This document shows, one piece after another, positions 35,887-44,669 of a stretch of DNA of 64,000 nt (position 1 is its first letter; each line of letters opens with the position of its first letter). This DNA is from Pedobacter fastidiosus (lineage in GTDB: Bacteria; Bacteroidota; Bacteroidia; Sphingobacteriales; Sphingobacteriaceae), in NCBI RefSeq assembly GCF_014306625.1, contig NZ_JACRYL010000008.1, positions 103,415 through 167,414 of the forward strand. The letters run 5' to 3'. A program made the translations under genes and the position numbers. A model generated the notes under the pieces. That model ran no database searches. It was not told the DNA's origin and was given only the letters and a program-made list of their open reading frames with translations.

Positions 35887-35998
35887 TCTATCTAAATTAC
35901 CGCTCTCAACGATGATTTTTATAAGGCGCTCACTCCTTATGAGTACAATATTAGCATCCAATTATTAAGATTTCATGAAGAAATCCTCATCAAATTAA

Positions 35999-37573
35999 TT
36001 ATTCCAAAATTAGGGTAGAAATAGATCGTGCAGGAAGTGAAACCCGATGATCTAAATGACTAATTTTTTCTGGAAGCATATTCACATCTTCAGCAGAAGT
36101 AGTTAGATACCAAGTTCCATTCTTATAATTATGAGAAGTATTTTTAAGATCGATCTTGATTTTTACATCCTTCATACCAGAGTTAATCGCAACCAAAACC
36201 AACTTTCCCATATCATCTAAGTAAGCAGAAACAAGTAGATTTTTATCTGCTTGATCTTTCGAATCGGTTAACTTTTCAGTAAGCAATCGGGTCATTCCCG
36301 GTCTAACAAACCGACTAAAATGCCCCAAAGCCCATAAGTTTTTCGTCGCCGTGAAACTTCCATCTGTAAATTCGGCATTGCCCTGCAAAGCGATAAGATG
36401 GTATCGAGTATTAACCAAAGCACTCCCAGGTTCATAAGCATTCCAAAACTGCCAAGCGGTGGCATTGCCAATAGTTAAATCTGTATGAATTACTTTGGAA
36501 AGGAATAATGCACAGTCCATAGCGCTTCTATCTGTTTTCTGTCCTTCCCTAAATCCATCGGCCAGCATAGAATATTCAGATTGCCAATAATTAACTTGGT
36601 ATTTCTTTACGGTATCAGCCAAAAATTTCCGCGTATTCACCAACACGTCATCATTACTTTCGGTAAAGTAGCTATGGCCGGCAACTATTTTGGCTACATG
36701 CTTAAAATCCCCTAAATAAAAAGGGCTTTTCTTTCCAAAGAAATCTTGAATTTGATGTGATGCAGTGCTAGAACGCGAGTAAAGGTAAGTGAGCATTCCA
36801 GCTTCTGGCACAAGAATTTTACTACTTAGTTTAGCTTGATCCATTTCGGCATTCAGCGCTTTGGTTAACCTAAAAATTTCTTCGTTCCGCCAAGCACTCC
36901 CCTCCTGATCGGCTTCTCCAAACTTATGAGACCAATCCCATTGAGGTTCGTTAACCGGACTTACATAATCAAAGTGCAAACCTAATCCATCAAAATGTTT
37001 AACAACGGTTGTTAAAAATTTAGCGAAATTGCCGTAAGCATCTGCTTTTAAATTAGATTGATAATCCTTTTCTGTTTTGTAACCCAATCCGTTTTTAGTG
37101 TAATTTATTGGAGGTGAGTTTGAAAAGGCAATCAGCGTTTCTACCCCATAATTTTTGGCCTGTTGTAAAAAAAAGCGATAACCGGCCTGTTTTGTCCAAT
37201 CATAAGTGCCATCCAGATTCAAAAAAGAATCCGATCTTTTTCTAAAATCCCTAATTCCACTTTTATCGCCTTGCTCCAAAGTTCCAGCGCCAATGTTAAA
37301 CCGCCAAGCCGATAAACCAATACCTTTCGGCTGTCCGTTGGATTCAAATTGTTTACTAAAAAGTAGTTCTGCAATCCTTTCCTTTTTTTCTTTTGGCCAA
37401 TATTTGCCAATGCCTTCAGAAAACCAACAACCCGATGAACCGATGTTTTCAATCACTTGTACCCGCTTTTTTAAATCAACTTGAAGTGTTATTACTGAAT
37501 CTGGTACTTGGGTAGCGAAAACCTGTACATTCAAAAATAAGCCAATGAGCAATAGAATAATTAATTTATTCAT
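35999..37573 (-). CDS. Secreted GH30-family glycoside hydrolase
   Basis: A 524-residue secreted enzyme. Signal peptide MNKLIILLLIGLFLNVQVFA. The (beta/alpha)8 body has IENIGSSGCWFSEGIG at its start, as in GH30 endo-beta-1,6-galactanase-like proteins. The acid/base glutamate lies in SPVNEPQW, the nucleophile glutamate in YWQSEYSML. A C-terminal beta-sandwich typical of the family follows (LVLVAINSGMKDVKIKI). The frame is open 40 codons upstream, but the ATG at 37573 starts the signal peptide. A strong minus-strand terminator stands 60-94 bases upstream of it. The substrate within GH30 cannot be fixed from sequence alone. Two sulfatases lie nearby. Confidence 0.87.
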   Translation of the reverse strand: MNKLIILLLIGLFLNVQVFATQVPDSVITLQVDLKKRVQVIENIGSSGCWFSEGIGKYWPKEKKERIAELLFSKQFESNGQPKGIGLSAWRFNIGAGTLEQGDKSGIRDFRKRSDSFLNLDGTYDWTKQAGYRFFLQQAKNYGVETLIAFSNSPPINYTKNGLGYKTEKDYQSNLKADAYGNFAKFLTTVVKHFDGLGLHFDYVSPVNEPQWDWSHKFGEADQEGSAWRNEEIFRLTKALNAEMDQAKLSSKILVPEAGMLTYLYSRSSTASHQIQDFFGKKSPFYLGDFKHVAKIVAGHSYFTESNDDVLVNTRKFLADTVKKYQVNYWQSEYSMLADGFREGQKTDRSAMDCALFLSKVIHTDLTIGNATAWQFWNAYEPGSALVNTRYHLIALQGNAEFTDGSFTATKNLWALGHFSRFVRPGMTRLLTEKLTDSKDQADKNLLVSAYLDDMGKLVLVAINSGMKDVKIKIDLKNTSHNYKNGTWYLTTSAEDVNMLPEKISHLDHRVSLPARSISTLILE

Positions 37574-37632
37574 CTGGATAATCAGGTGTTTCTGTATAAA
37601 GTTTGAAAGCAAATTAACAGCGCTAAAATCGT

Positions 37633-37666
37633 AAAAAAAATGCAGGGTATAATTAAATACCCTGCA
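37633..37666 (-). terminator. Strong minus-strand terminator upstream of the GH30 gene
   Basis: TGCAGGGTAT and ATACCCTGCA pair perfectly over ten bases with a six-base loop (37641-37666), followed on the minus strand by eight T. It ends about 60 bases before the GH30 ATG, so it ends a short upstream transcript or attenuates GH30 expression. Confidence 0.75.
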
Positions 37667-37996
37667 ATCATTCTTTGGGATTTGAAGTACCATCTAGATC
37701 GGACACCATGTGTAAATCCGTTTTGCTTATAAAATCATAGCTTTTTATTGTTCTCTCACCGCAACTTTAAAATAGCAAATTAGATCCTAATCAGGAGGTA
37801 TATCGTCACCAGCCCTAAATATAATTCAAAAAATTCTTTTACGGAATACTTTAGTCTAAAAATATTTGCAATCGGGTGTAAATTGGAAATAAGCACTCTT
37901 TTTCCATCGATTTTCGCAAATAAAAAATGAACAAAATGAACTTTTCAAAACATAATCATTCCTTTATATTTACAATAGAAAACTAAATAATTATTT
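37667..37996. other. Intergenic region, possible source of a short minus-strand transcript
   Basis: No annotated gene. On the minus strand, just before the terminator at 37666, the frame ending at a TGA near 37670 reads KSYDFISKTDLHMVSDLD and GTSNPKE, about 31 codons after an upstream stop. Its only ATG leaves 13 codons. It may be a leader peptide, a gene remnant, or chance. Confidence 0.3.
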
Positions 37997-38407
37997 ATGA
38001 AAAGCTCAAGAAGAGCACCATACAGTTGCGTTATCATCGATGATGACTCAATGGTGGTTAGCATCCTAACCCATTATGTTTCACTCATTGATAAAATAGA
38101 GCTGAAAGGAAGTTATACAGATCCAATCGATGCAACCGCAGCCTTTTTAAACTTTAAAAAAATAGATTTTCTTTTTATCGATATCGAAATGGGTATCTCA
38201 GGAATTGATGTTGCTAGAATGTTGAGAGACAAAGTAGCATACGTTATCTTCATTACCGGACATAGTGCCTATGCTCTCGATGCATTTTCTGAGGGCGATC
38301 GATTTCTGGTTAAGCCAGTTAACTTTGAAAAATTTATGGAAACTGTAAACAGCATCATCTCCCGCGACCGCAGTAAAAATCTTTTGGGAAAACAATCTAA
38401 AATCTAA
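37997..38407 (+). CDS. Receiver-only response regulator (LytTR-type receiver)
   Basis: A 136-residue receiver. VIIDDDSM carries the acidic residues at 15-17; Asp62 in FLFIDIEMG is the phospho-acceptor, followed by ISGIDVARML, which is typical of receivers in LytTR regulators. Thr87 and Lys106 (FLVKPVNF) complete the site. The DNA-binding LytTR domain that normally follows is absent; the chain ends in a short basic tail (RDRSKNLLGKQSK). No kinase is adjacent. It may be a phosphate sink or signalling adaptor. Confidence 0.88.
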   Translation: MKSSRRAPYSCVIIDDDSMVVSILTHYVSLIDKIELKGSYTDPIDATAAFLNFKKIDFLFIDIEMGISGIDVARMLRDKVAYVIFITGHSAYALDAFSEGDRFLVKPVNFEKFMETVNSIISRDRSKNLLGKQSKI

Positions 38408-38527
38408 AACCAGAAAATTAATTTCTGAAGAATCTATTTAACGTTAGAAAGATTATTTTGGGTATTTACACGGATTGTGTTTTGAAAGATATTGATTACT
38501 TTTATTAAAAAAATAAAATCTATTAAA

Positions 38528-38719
38528 ATGAAAACAGGTACAGTAAAATTTTTTAATGAAACAAAAGGCTTCGGCTTTATTATCGATGACAGTTCTAGTG
38601 AGCAGATTTTTGTTCACGTATCAGGTTTAAGAGATCAGATCAAAGAAGGCGATAAAGTTGAATTCGACACTGAAAATGGCAAAAAAGGCATTAATGCAAC
38701 AAACGTAAAAGTAGTTTAA
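38528..38719 (+). CDS. Cold-shock protein, CspA family
   Basis: A 63-residue cold-shock domain. RNP1 is KGFGFII, RNP2 is IFVHVSGL, and TGTVKFFNETKG is the usual first strand. It binds single-stranded nucleic acid and acts as an RNA chaperone. The frame is open upstream from 38492, but the ATG at 38528 begins the domain. The gene is followed by a long structured 3' region that ends in a strong terminator about 100 bases later. Confidence 0.93.
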   Translation: MKTGTVKFFNETKGFGFIIDDSSSEQIFVHVSGLRDQIKEGDKVEFDTENGKKGINATNVKVV

Positions 38720-38744
38720 TTAACCAAATATAATTTTCAAAGAG

Positions 38745-38855
38745 GTGGCAATAAGGGAAACCGAGATTTAAGCTTCGACTAAACTAATCATTAGCTTATT
38801 TTATTGAAAAGATTGCCACTGATGCAGGTTATTAATTTAACCTGCATTTTTTATT
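38745..38855 (+). ncRNA. Structured 3' region or small RNA downstream of the cold-shock gene
   Basis: GTGGCAAT (38745-38752) pairs perfectly with ATTGCCAC (38812-38819), enclosing an inner stem TAAGC/GCTTA (38769-38773 with 38794-38798). Three bases on, the terminator hairpin at 38822-38847 follows. The nested stem plus terminator is the form of a small RNA released from an mRNA 3' end, but transcription is not shown. Confidence 0.4.
38822..38855 (+). terminator. Terminator of the cold-shock gene
   Basis: ATGCAGGTT (38822-38830) pairs with AACCTGCAT (38839-38847), followed by TTTTTTATTT. Confidence 0.8.
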
Positions 38856-39081
38856 TGATTTCGATAATTACTTCAATTGTAACCTTACTTTCTTTTAAAC
38901 GGAAAAATAATTGGTAAATCGCCTATTCTTTATAATGTATATTTTTAATACCCTACCTTTTTATCAACTCCTCCGTTGATAAAATCATCATTATGAGTCG
39001 AATTTAATACCTTGCATAACTTGTTCATCCCCTATTACATTTAGAATCCCATTTCTTACATTAATATTGACTCCCGCAAAG

Positions 39082-40542
39082 CTATTGATCACCATCCCCC
39101 AGATTATTTTTGGGTTGGCGGGAAAGTGCTTTCATTTCAGTTTCAATGCCTTTATCATTTTGCTGTTTCATAAAACTTATCAGTTTATCTTTCAAGCCTT
39201 TCTTAATCTGAAAATATTGTGGATCGAGCGCAAGGTTTTTTAACTGATAAGGATCTCCTTTAACCGCATATAATTCTTCCTCAGGCCTTGTTTGATACGT
39301 ACCTGCCCTTTGAGCATCCTTTTCCATCCACTGCGCAAATAGTTTAGAATTGGTAACCGTATTAGTAAATTTATTCTGATAATTTAAGTTGCGTATATAT
39401 AAATAATCTGCACTTCTTACCGAACGGATTGCATAAGGTGCTTTAGCATCAAAAATGCCAACAGTTGTATTCTCTGCATAAACAAAATCACGCATGTGAT
39501 TGGTTTCGCTCCTTAAAACTTTTATAAAACTTTCTCCGTCAAATCCTGTATCTCCAAAGCCATCTTTTGATCCCGTATTAATTTTTGAGGGATTTCCGCC
39601 TCCAATTTCTATTAAAGTTGGGGTAATATCTGCATATTCCAACATTGCTGGATTTCTGGATCCTGGCTTTACTTTACCCGGCCATTTAACAATCATGCCA
39701 GAATGCAGGCCCTGATCATAAAGTGTCCATTTGGAAAAAGGAAAAGAATTTCCCTGTTCAGTAACCAGCATAATTATGGTGTTTTCCTTTTGCCCTGAAC
39801 GATCAACCATATCCATACAAACCCCAACTAAACTATCTAGGTAAGTAATTTCTGCAAAATAGTTGGCCATATTCTTTCTGGTTAGCTTGGTATCCAGCAT
39901 GTTTGGATTTAGCTTAATTTTTTCAGGATCATATGCTTTTTGATTACCCCTTGTCCAAGGAGAATGTGGTTGGTTACTTGTAAACATCAGCAAAAATGGT
40001 TTATCTGCCGATTTACGAATGTACTCGGAAGCCTTAGTTAAATCAATATCTATTCCACTTCCGTCATCGTGATCTCTTCCACCAAGAAAATCGAATGGAT
40101 AAGAAGATTCTGGCGCATAATGACGCTTACCTATTAAGGCCGTATTATAGCCAAGCTCCTGCATATAAGTTGGCAATGTTTTAATCCCATCGTAAATCAT
40201 CGTGTGGTTGGGGTAAGCTCCGTTTCGAACAGGGCCAAGTCCTGTTAACAACGATTGTCGAGTTGGGGAGCAAACGGGAACCATGTTAAACATATTGTCA
40301 AGACACATTCCTTCACTTGCCAGTTTAGCCATATTGGGTGTATGTACCTGCTTACTACCAAAAGGCTCGATATCGGTCATGGTTAAATCATCAGCCATTA
40401 TAAAAATAATATTTGGCTTTCTTTCCAAATGCTTCGCCGAAATGGCGGTTTTAGTAGTCATGGAAATTATTGAAATGAATACAATAACAAGAGAAAGCAT
40501 GATGAAGATTAACTTCACAATTTTATTATTTTTAGTTCTCAT
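39082..40542 (-). CDS. Secreted sulfatase A
   Basis: A 486-residue sulfatase. An N-terminal hydrophobic segment (LIFIMLSLVIVFISIISM) serves as signal peptide or anchor. The alkaline-phosphatase-like fold begins with PNIIFIMADDLTMTDIEPFG, giving metal-binding Asp pairs. The formylglycine site is VCSPTRQSLLTG, cysteine type, so it needs a maturation enzyme, none of which is visible here. Histidines in GKRHYAPE and SNQPHSPW fit the active site. It probably removes sulfate from a glycan or small sulfate ester. The second sulfatase starts 38 bases further on the same strand, so the two probably form one transcript. Confidence 0.9.
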   Translation of the reverse strand: MRTKNNKIVKLIFIMLSLVIVFISIISMTTKTAISAKHLERKPNIIFIMADDLTMTDIEPFGSKQVHTPNMAKLASEGMCLDNMFNMVPVCSPTRQSLLTGLGPVRNGAYPNHTMIYDGIKTLPTYMQELGYNTALIGKRHYAPESSYPFDFLGGRDHDDGSGIDIDLTKASEYIRKSADKPFLLMFTSNQPHSPWTRGNQKAYDPEKIKLNPNMLDTKLTRKNMANYFAEITYLDSLVGVCMDMVDRSGQKENTIIMLVTEQGNSFPFSKWTLYDQGLHSGMIVKWPGKVKPGSRNPAMLEYADITPTLIEIGGGNPSKINTGSKDGFGDTGFDGESFIKVLRSETNHMRDFVYAENTTVGIFDAKAPYAIRSVRSADYLYIRNLNYQNKFTNTVTNSKLFAQWMEKDAQRAGTYQTRPEEELYAVKGDPYQLKNLALDPQYFQIKKGLKDKLISFMKQQNDKGIETEMKALSRQPKNNLGDGDQ

Positions 40543-40580
40543 AAGATCAATTTTTTAGGAATACCTATATCATCCCTACA

Positions 40581-42239
40581 CTATTTTTTTCTCGAAGCCA
40601 TAATTTTTTGGATCTCTTCGAAAGGCACAACGCCCACTCTATTTGCCCATGCTTCGTATTCTTTCTGCATTATTTTAACTTGCTCTGGCATCAAAGTCGA
40701 TAGATCGACAAGCTCCGAACGATCTTTTGCCATATCGTAAAGCGCCCATTTATTTTGCTTGCCTGCATAGTATTCGCAAATCAATTTGAAGTTTCCAGAG
40801 CGAACGGCAGCATTTCCCTCATGTTCCCAAAAAATAGGTTTGTCGTGTATGGGTACATCATAACCCCGAATTATAGGCAACAAACTTTTTCCTTCCATCG
40901 GAAAAATCTTATTCCCTTTAAATGTTAGCGGATATTTAGCTCCAGAAACCTCTACAAGTGTAGCCATGATATCGGGTAGAAACCCAAATTGATTGGTAAT
41001 TTCCCCATTCAAAGCTTTCGGGATTGCTTTAGGCCAATGAACAATTAAAGGTGTGCTAATGCCACCCTCGTTTACCCAATGTTTGTATTTTTTAAATGGC
41101 GTATTCGAAACATTTGCCCAAGATTGGCCGTAACTTAACAAGTAGCCTTTCTTAGTCTCCAAGTTTTCTTTAAGCCCTCCGCCTAGCATTCCTCCTTCTG
41201 CACATGCACCATTATCAGCTAAAAATAAAATTAATGTATTTTCAAGCGCTCCTGATTTTTCCAAGCTTTTTATCAATCTGCCAATATTCTGATCCATACG
41301 ATCGATCTGGGCGGCATAAATAGACATTCTCAGATCCATTTCGTCTTGTTTTGCAGGACTCAATTTGTCCCATTCTTCTGCATCATCAGCTGTAAGTCCA
41401 TCGCTTGGCTTAAGTAAACCAATTTCTCGCATACGCTGATAACGGGCTTCGCGAAGCTTTTTCCATCCCATTTTATATTTACCTCTATACTGATCAATAT
41501 CGGCCTTAAAAGCCTGCAATGGCCAATGTGGACTAGTATAAGCGAGATACAAAAAGAAAGGTGCTTTTGCAGTACTGCGACTCTGATCTATAAAATTTAA
41601 GGCATTATCTGTAATAGCATCAGTAAGATAAAAATTTTCTCCCTGAGGCTTAACAGCTTCGTTCATAAAAGTAAGCCCTCTTAAACCCTCTGGATTAAAA
41701 TAATTGGTAGCACCTGCTAAAATTCCATAATACTTATCGAACCCCCTTTGTAGAGGCCAACGATTTATACCATGATAACCTACGTGCCACTTGCCCGACA
41801 TAAAGGTTTGATAGCCTGCAGATTTGAGTACTTCGGCAAGGGTAACACATTTATTATTCAATCCACCTTGATAACCAGGCAAATTCATTTGGAAAGCAGT
41901 ACTGTCTTCAGGGTCATTAGTCATGTGGCCAATCCCGGCTTGATGAGGATAAAGACCCGTGAGCAAAGAAGCTCGTGTTGGGCAGCATCTTGCGCCATTA
42001 TAAAATTGTTTAAAACGGATTCCGCCAGCAGCTAAACGATCAAGATTTGGCGTCGAAATTTCACTTCCATAACAACCAATATCAGAATAGCCCATATCAT
42101 CGGCCATAATAACGATAATATTTGGAGATTTGGCAACACTCAAAACCTTAGTTGACTTTGTAATACTGAAAGCACAAATGACACATAAACTGATTCCACC
42201 CAATACAGATAAAATCGTTTTTTTGGAAAGAAATTTCAT
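40581..42239 (-). CDS. Secreted arylsulfatase-family sulfatase B
   Basis: A 552-residue sulfatase. Signal peptide KKTILSVLGGISLCVICAFS. PNIIVIMADDMGYSDIGCYGSEISTPNLD is the typical start of arylsulfatase-A-like enzymes. The formylglycine motif is CCPTRASLLTGLYPHQAGIGHM. GKWHVGYH and TSPHWPLQA supply active-site Lys and His. The ATG at 42239 starts the signal peptide; an ORF extension of 15 codons is discarded. It lies upstream of sulfatase A in a two-gene unit. The pair differ enough to act on different sulfate positions, but the target glycan is unknown. Confidence 0.9.
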   Translation of the reverse strand: MKFLSKKTILSVLGGISLCVICAFSITKSTKVLSVAKSPNIIVIMADDMGYSDIGCYGSEISTPNLDRLAAGGIRFKQFYNGARCCPTRASLLTGLYPHQAGIGHMTNDPEDSTAFQMNLPGYQGGLNNKCVTLAEVLKSAGYQTFMSGKWHVGYHGINRWPLQRGFDKYYGILAGATNYFNPEGLRGLTFMNEAVKPQGENFYLTDAITDNALNFIDQSRSTAKAPFFLYLAYTSPHWPLQAFKADIDQYRGKYKMGWKKLREARYQRMREIGLLKPSDGLTADDAEEWDKLSPAKQDEMDLRMSIYAAQIDRMDQNIGRLIKSLEKSGALENTLILFLADNGACAEGGMLGGGLKENLETKKGYLLSYGQSWANVSNTPFKKYKHWVNEGGISTPLIVHWPKAIPKALNGEITNQFGFLPDIMATLVEVSGAKYPLTFKGNKIFPMEGKSLLPIIRGYDVPIHDKPIFWEHEGNAAVRSGNFKLICEYYAGKQNKWALYDMAKDRSELVDLSTLMPEQVKIMQKEYEAWANRVGVVPFEEIQKIMASRKK

Positions 42240-42538
42240 GGCCTTATCTTGTTTTAGGTAAAACGTGGCTACACAAGTAAACAATATTAAGATCGTGAGT
42301 TAAGAAAGCGGTTCCAGCAATATAATTTTTCATAGAGGATGATTAGAACAGTAAAGGAAATGTTTTTTTTTGATTAAAGCAATTGGCAGTTTTTACAGAA
42401 GCGAACCTATTTCATAATCCCTCACCAATAATAAAATGTCTTTATTGTGAGGTATTAAATGTTAAACAACTTTCAGCTGACAAACATTTACACCCGCCCA
42501 TCCGTTCGTTTATTAGTACTTAAATAATATAAATTATC

Positions 42539-43291
42539 ATGTCAATATTAGAAAATAAAGTAGCCCTTGTTTCGGGTGCGGGTTCGGGAATTGGTAGAGC
42601 CATCGCCATCACATACGCAAAAGAAGGCGCTAAAGTTGTTGTAGCCGATATCAATGAAGAACATGCAATTGAAACCGTAAATCTGATTAAAAAGGATGGT
42701 GGTAATGCGATCGCTGTAAAAGCAGATTCATCAAAAGCCGAAGAAAACAAAAGACTGATAGAAGAAGTGGTTAAACAATATGGCCGACTGGATATTGCTT
42801 GCAACAATGCCGGCATAGCCGGACCAGCAAAACCCACAGGAGATTACGAACCCGAAGAATGGGATAGAGTGATTGGATTGAACCTTAATGGTGTTTTTTA
42901 TGCCTGCAAATACGAATTGCTTCAAATGGAAAAAAATGGTGGAGGTTCCATCATTAATATTGCATCCATCCACGGTCAAGTTGCCGCACCCAATAGCCCG
43001 GCCTATACAGCCTCTAAACATGCAGTTGTTGGCCTAACCAAAAATATCGCTGTAGAGTATGCTCAAAAAAACATTAGGTGTAATGCAGTTGGTCCAGGTT
43101 ATATAGAAACCCCTTTACTTACCGCAAATTTAAATGGAGAGGCACTAAAAGCAATTGCCGCCAAAAGTGCCGTTAATAGATTAGGTACCGTACAAGAAAT
43201 TGCCGATCTGGTTGCTTTTCTAAGTTCGGATAAATCATCTTTCACCACAGGAAGTTATATTATTGCCGACGGCGGATATACTGCGGTTTAA
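42539..43291 (+). CDS. Short-chain dehydrogenase/reductase
   Basis: A 250-residue classical SDR. Cofactor motif SGAGSGIG (TGxxxGxG), an acidic residue after beta-2 (VVVADINEE) that favours NAD(H), NNAG, and the catalytic Ser-Tyr-Lys in NIASIHGQ and YTASKHA. GPGYIETPL is the usual segment after the active site. Substrate unknown; best guess is a sugar or acyl alcohol oxidoreductase. Monocistronic, with a clear terminator. Confidence 0.92.
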   Translation: MSILENKVALVSGAGSGIGRAIAITYAKEGAKVVVADINEEHAIETVNLIKKDGGNAIAVKADSSKAEENKRLIEEVVKQYGRLDIACNNAGIAGPAKPTGDYEPEEWDRVIGLNLNGVFYACKYELLQMEKNGGGSIINIASIHGQVAAPNSPAYTASKHAVVGLTKNIAVEYAQKNIRCNAVGPGYIETPLLTANLNGEALKAIAAKSAVNRLGTVQEIADLVAFLSSDKSSFTTGSYIIADGGYTAV

Positions 43292-43314
43292 AAAATTATT
43301 TTGCATTTAGCAGG

Positions 43315-43348
43315 AAAGATCAATCTCTGTAGAGGTTGATCTTTTTAT
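43315..43348 (+). terminator. Terminator of the SDR gene
   Basis: AAAGATCAA (43315-43323) pairs with TTGATCTTT (43336-43344), with an inner CTCT/AGAG pair and a T-rich end. Confidence 0.8.
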
Positions 43349-43472
43349 TTGAGCCAATATGCTCTGGCTTCCTTTTAATACTGTAAGCGTTAATGTATAA
43401 AAATACCGCATTGAGCATCATTGCCAGATTCATCAATTTCTGTTATTTTCGCCCTCATTAAAACCCATAGAA

Positions 43473-43994
43473 ATGTCGATAAGCAGAGCAAACTCAACAG
43501 ATGTACCATTTTTACATAAACTGATTAACAGTGCTTACCGAGGCGATGAATCTAAAAAAGGCTGGACCACAGAAGCAGAAATTTTAGGCGGTATTCGAAT
43601 CGACGAACAAACCTTAAAAAATTATTTCGACAAGGCGCACATCCGTATCCTAAAATACAACGACACTAATGGTGTCATTTTGGGAACCGTATATCTCGAG
43701 CTTAAAAAACCAGAAGTCTATTTAGGCTTATTTGCCGTTTCGCCCACGCTCCAAGCGAAGGGCATTGGGAAGGCATTACTTCAAGAAGCCGAAGCATATG
43801 CGTTGGCAAATGGATGCGATAGGATTGCAATAAGCGTAATCAGCAGTAGAATAGAATTAATAGAATGGTATAAAAGGAATGGATATATCATCACCGGTAC
43901 TTCCATCGCCTTTGAAGAAATTGAGGGGCGCTTTGGCGAACCCAAACAAAACGATATTGTACTTATTGGAATGGAAAAGCATTTATCTCAATAA
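43473..43994 (+). CDS. GNAT-family N-acetyltransferase
   Basis: A 173-residue acetyltransferase. The acetyl-CoA motif is LQAKGIGKALLQEAE (Q/RxxGxG). YLGLFAVSP precedes it, and WYKRNGYIITG matches motif B. Substrate unknown. Possibly the first gene of a small operon with the 2H phosphoesterase downstream (gap 105 bases, containing a 26-codon frame). Confidence 0.9.
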   Translation: MSISRANSTDVPFLHKLINSAYRGDESKKGWTTEAEILGGIRIDEQTLKNYFDKAHIRILKYNDTNGVILGTVYLELKKPEVYLGLFAVSPTLQAKGIGKALLQEAEAYALANGCDRIAISVISSRIELIEWYKRNGYIITGTSIAFEEIEGRFGEPKQNDIVLIGMEKHLSQ

Positions 43995-44000
43995 CGGAAA

Positions 44001-44081
44001 ATGATGATCAAGAAAGCTGAACACGCACCACAAAAACCTGGAGCAGTTTCGGTTTATCAGGCATATAAGGAGCTTACCTAA
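44001..44081 (+). CDS. Possible 26-residue small protein
   Basis: ATG at 44001 followed by MIKKAEHAPQKPGAVSVYQ and AYKELT, then TAA. It lies between the GNAT and the 2H phosphoesterase genes on the same strand with short gaps. Composition is plausible, but the frame is too short to judge and could be a gene remnant. Confidence 0.25.
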   Translation: MMIKKAEHAPQKPGAVSVYQAYKELT

Positions 44082-44099
44082 CACAACAAACCCAGCCAT

Positions 44100-44597
44100 A
44101 TGGAAAACCATCCACTAATCCTGACTCTTCGCCTCGATCCAGAAAGCCAGCAGTTCTTTGACCAGATGCGGACGGAACACTTCCCCCCCGAACGCAATTT
44201 TCTGCGGGCACATTTAACGCTGTTCCATCACTTAAAAAACGAACCTCAAACCACCAGAGTGCTGCAAGCTATTGATCAACAAGCCTTTTCGATCAAGATA
44301 ACCGGAATGAAATTCTTAGGTGCAGGCGTGGCCTATGCCATAGAAAGCCTCGAACTTCAAGAAATCAGGAATCACCTTGCCCGAGCATTCAAGGAAACCC
44401 TAATTCCTCAAGATCTTCAAGGCTACCGCCCACACATTACCGTTCAGAACAAAGTAACCCCTGCGCAGGCAAAATCCCTCTTGCAAAGCCTTAGCGAAAA
44501 CTTCGAACCCTTTAGCGCAACGGCCATAGGCCTAGACCTTTGGCACTATTTAGGAGGCCCATGGGAACACCACAGCAGTTATACTTTCGGCAGCTAA
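44100..44597 (+). CDS. 2'-5' RNA ligase-like (2H) phosphoesterase
   Basis: A 165-residue 2H-superfamily protein. The two signature motifs are AHLTLFHH (HLTL) near residue 39 and PHITVQNK (HITV) near residue 133, each with histidine two residues before threonine. These enzymes act on 2',3'-cyclic phosphates or 2'-5' linkages in RNA; the physiological substrate here is unknown. Higher G+C than its neighbours is noticeable, which could mean recent transfer. ATG start. Confidence 0.87.
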   Translation: MENHPLILTLRLDPESQQFFDQMRTEHFPPERNFLRAHLTLFHHLKNEPQTTRVLQAIDQQAFSIKITGMKFLGAGVAYAIESLELQEIRNHLARAFKETLIPQDLQGYRPHITVQNKVTPAQAKSLLQSLSENFEPFSATAIGLDLWHYLGGPWEHHSSYTFGS

Positions 44598-44669
44598 TAA
44601 TTTGTGGTAATGATACATCAGCTTACAGAATTGATAGAATTCCCGAAATACAAATGATCACCATTAGCT

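Noticed and set aside
37574-37693. 40-residue N-terminal extension of the GH30 protein
   Set aside because: It would run through the perfect terminator hairpin at 37641-37666, and the signal peptide starts at 37573.
37680-37770. tRNA-like segment (minus strand TTCAAATCCC resembling a T loop)
   Set aside because: No acceptor stem or anticodon arm could be paired around it.
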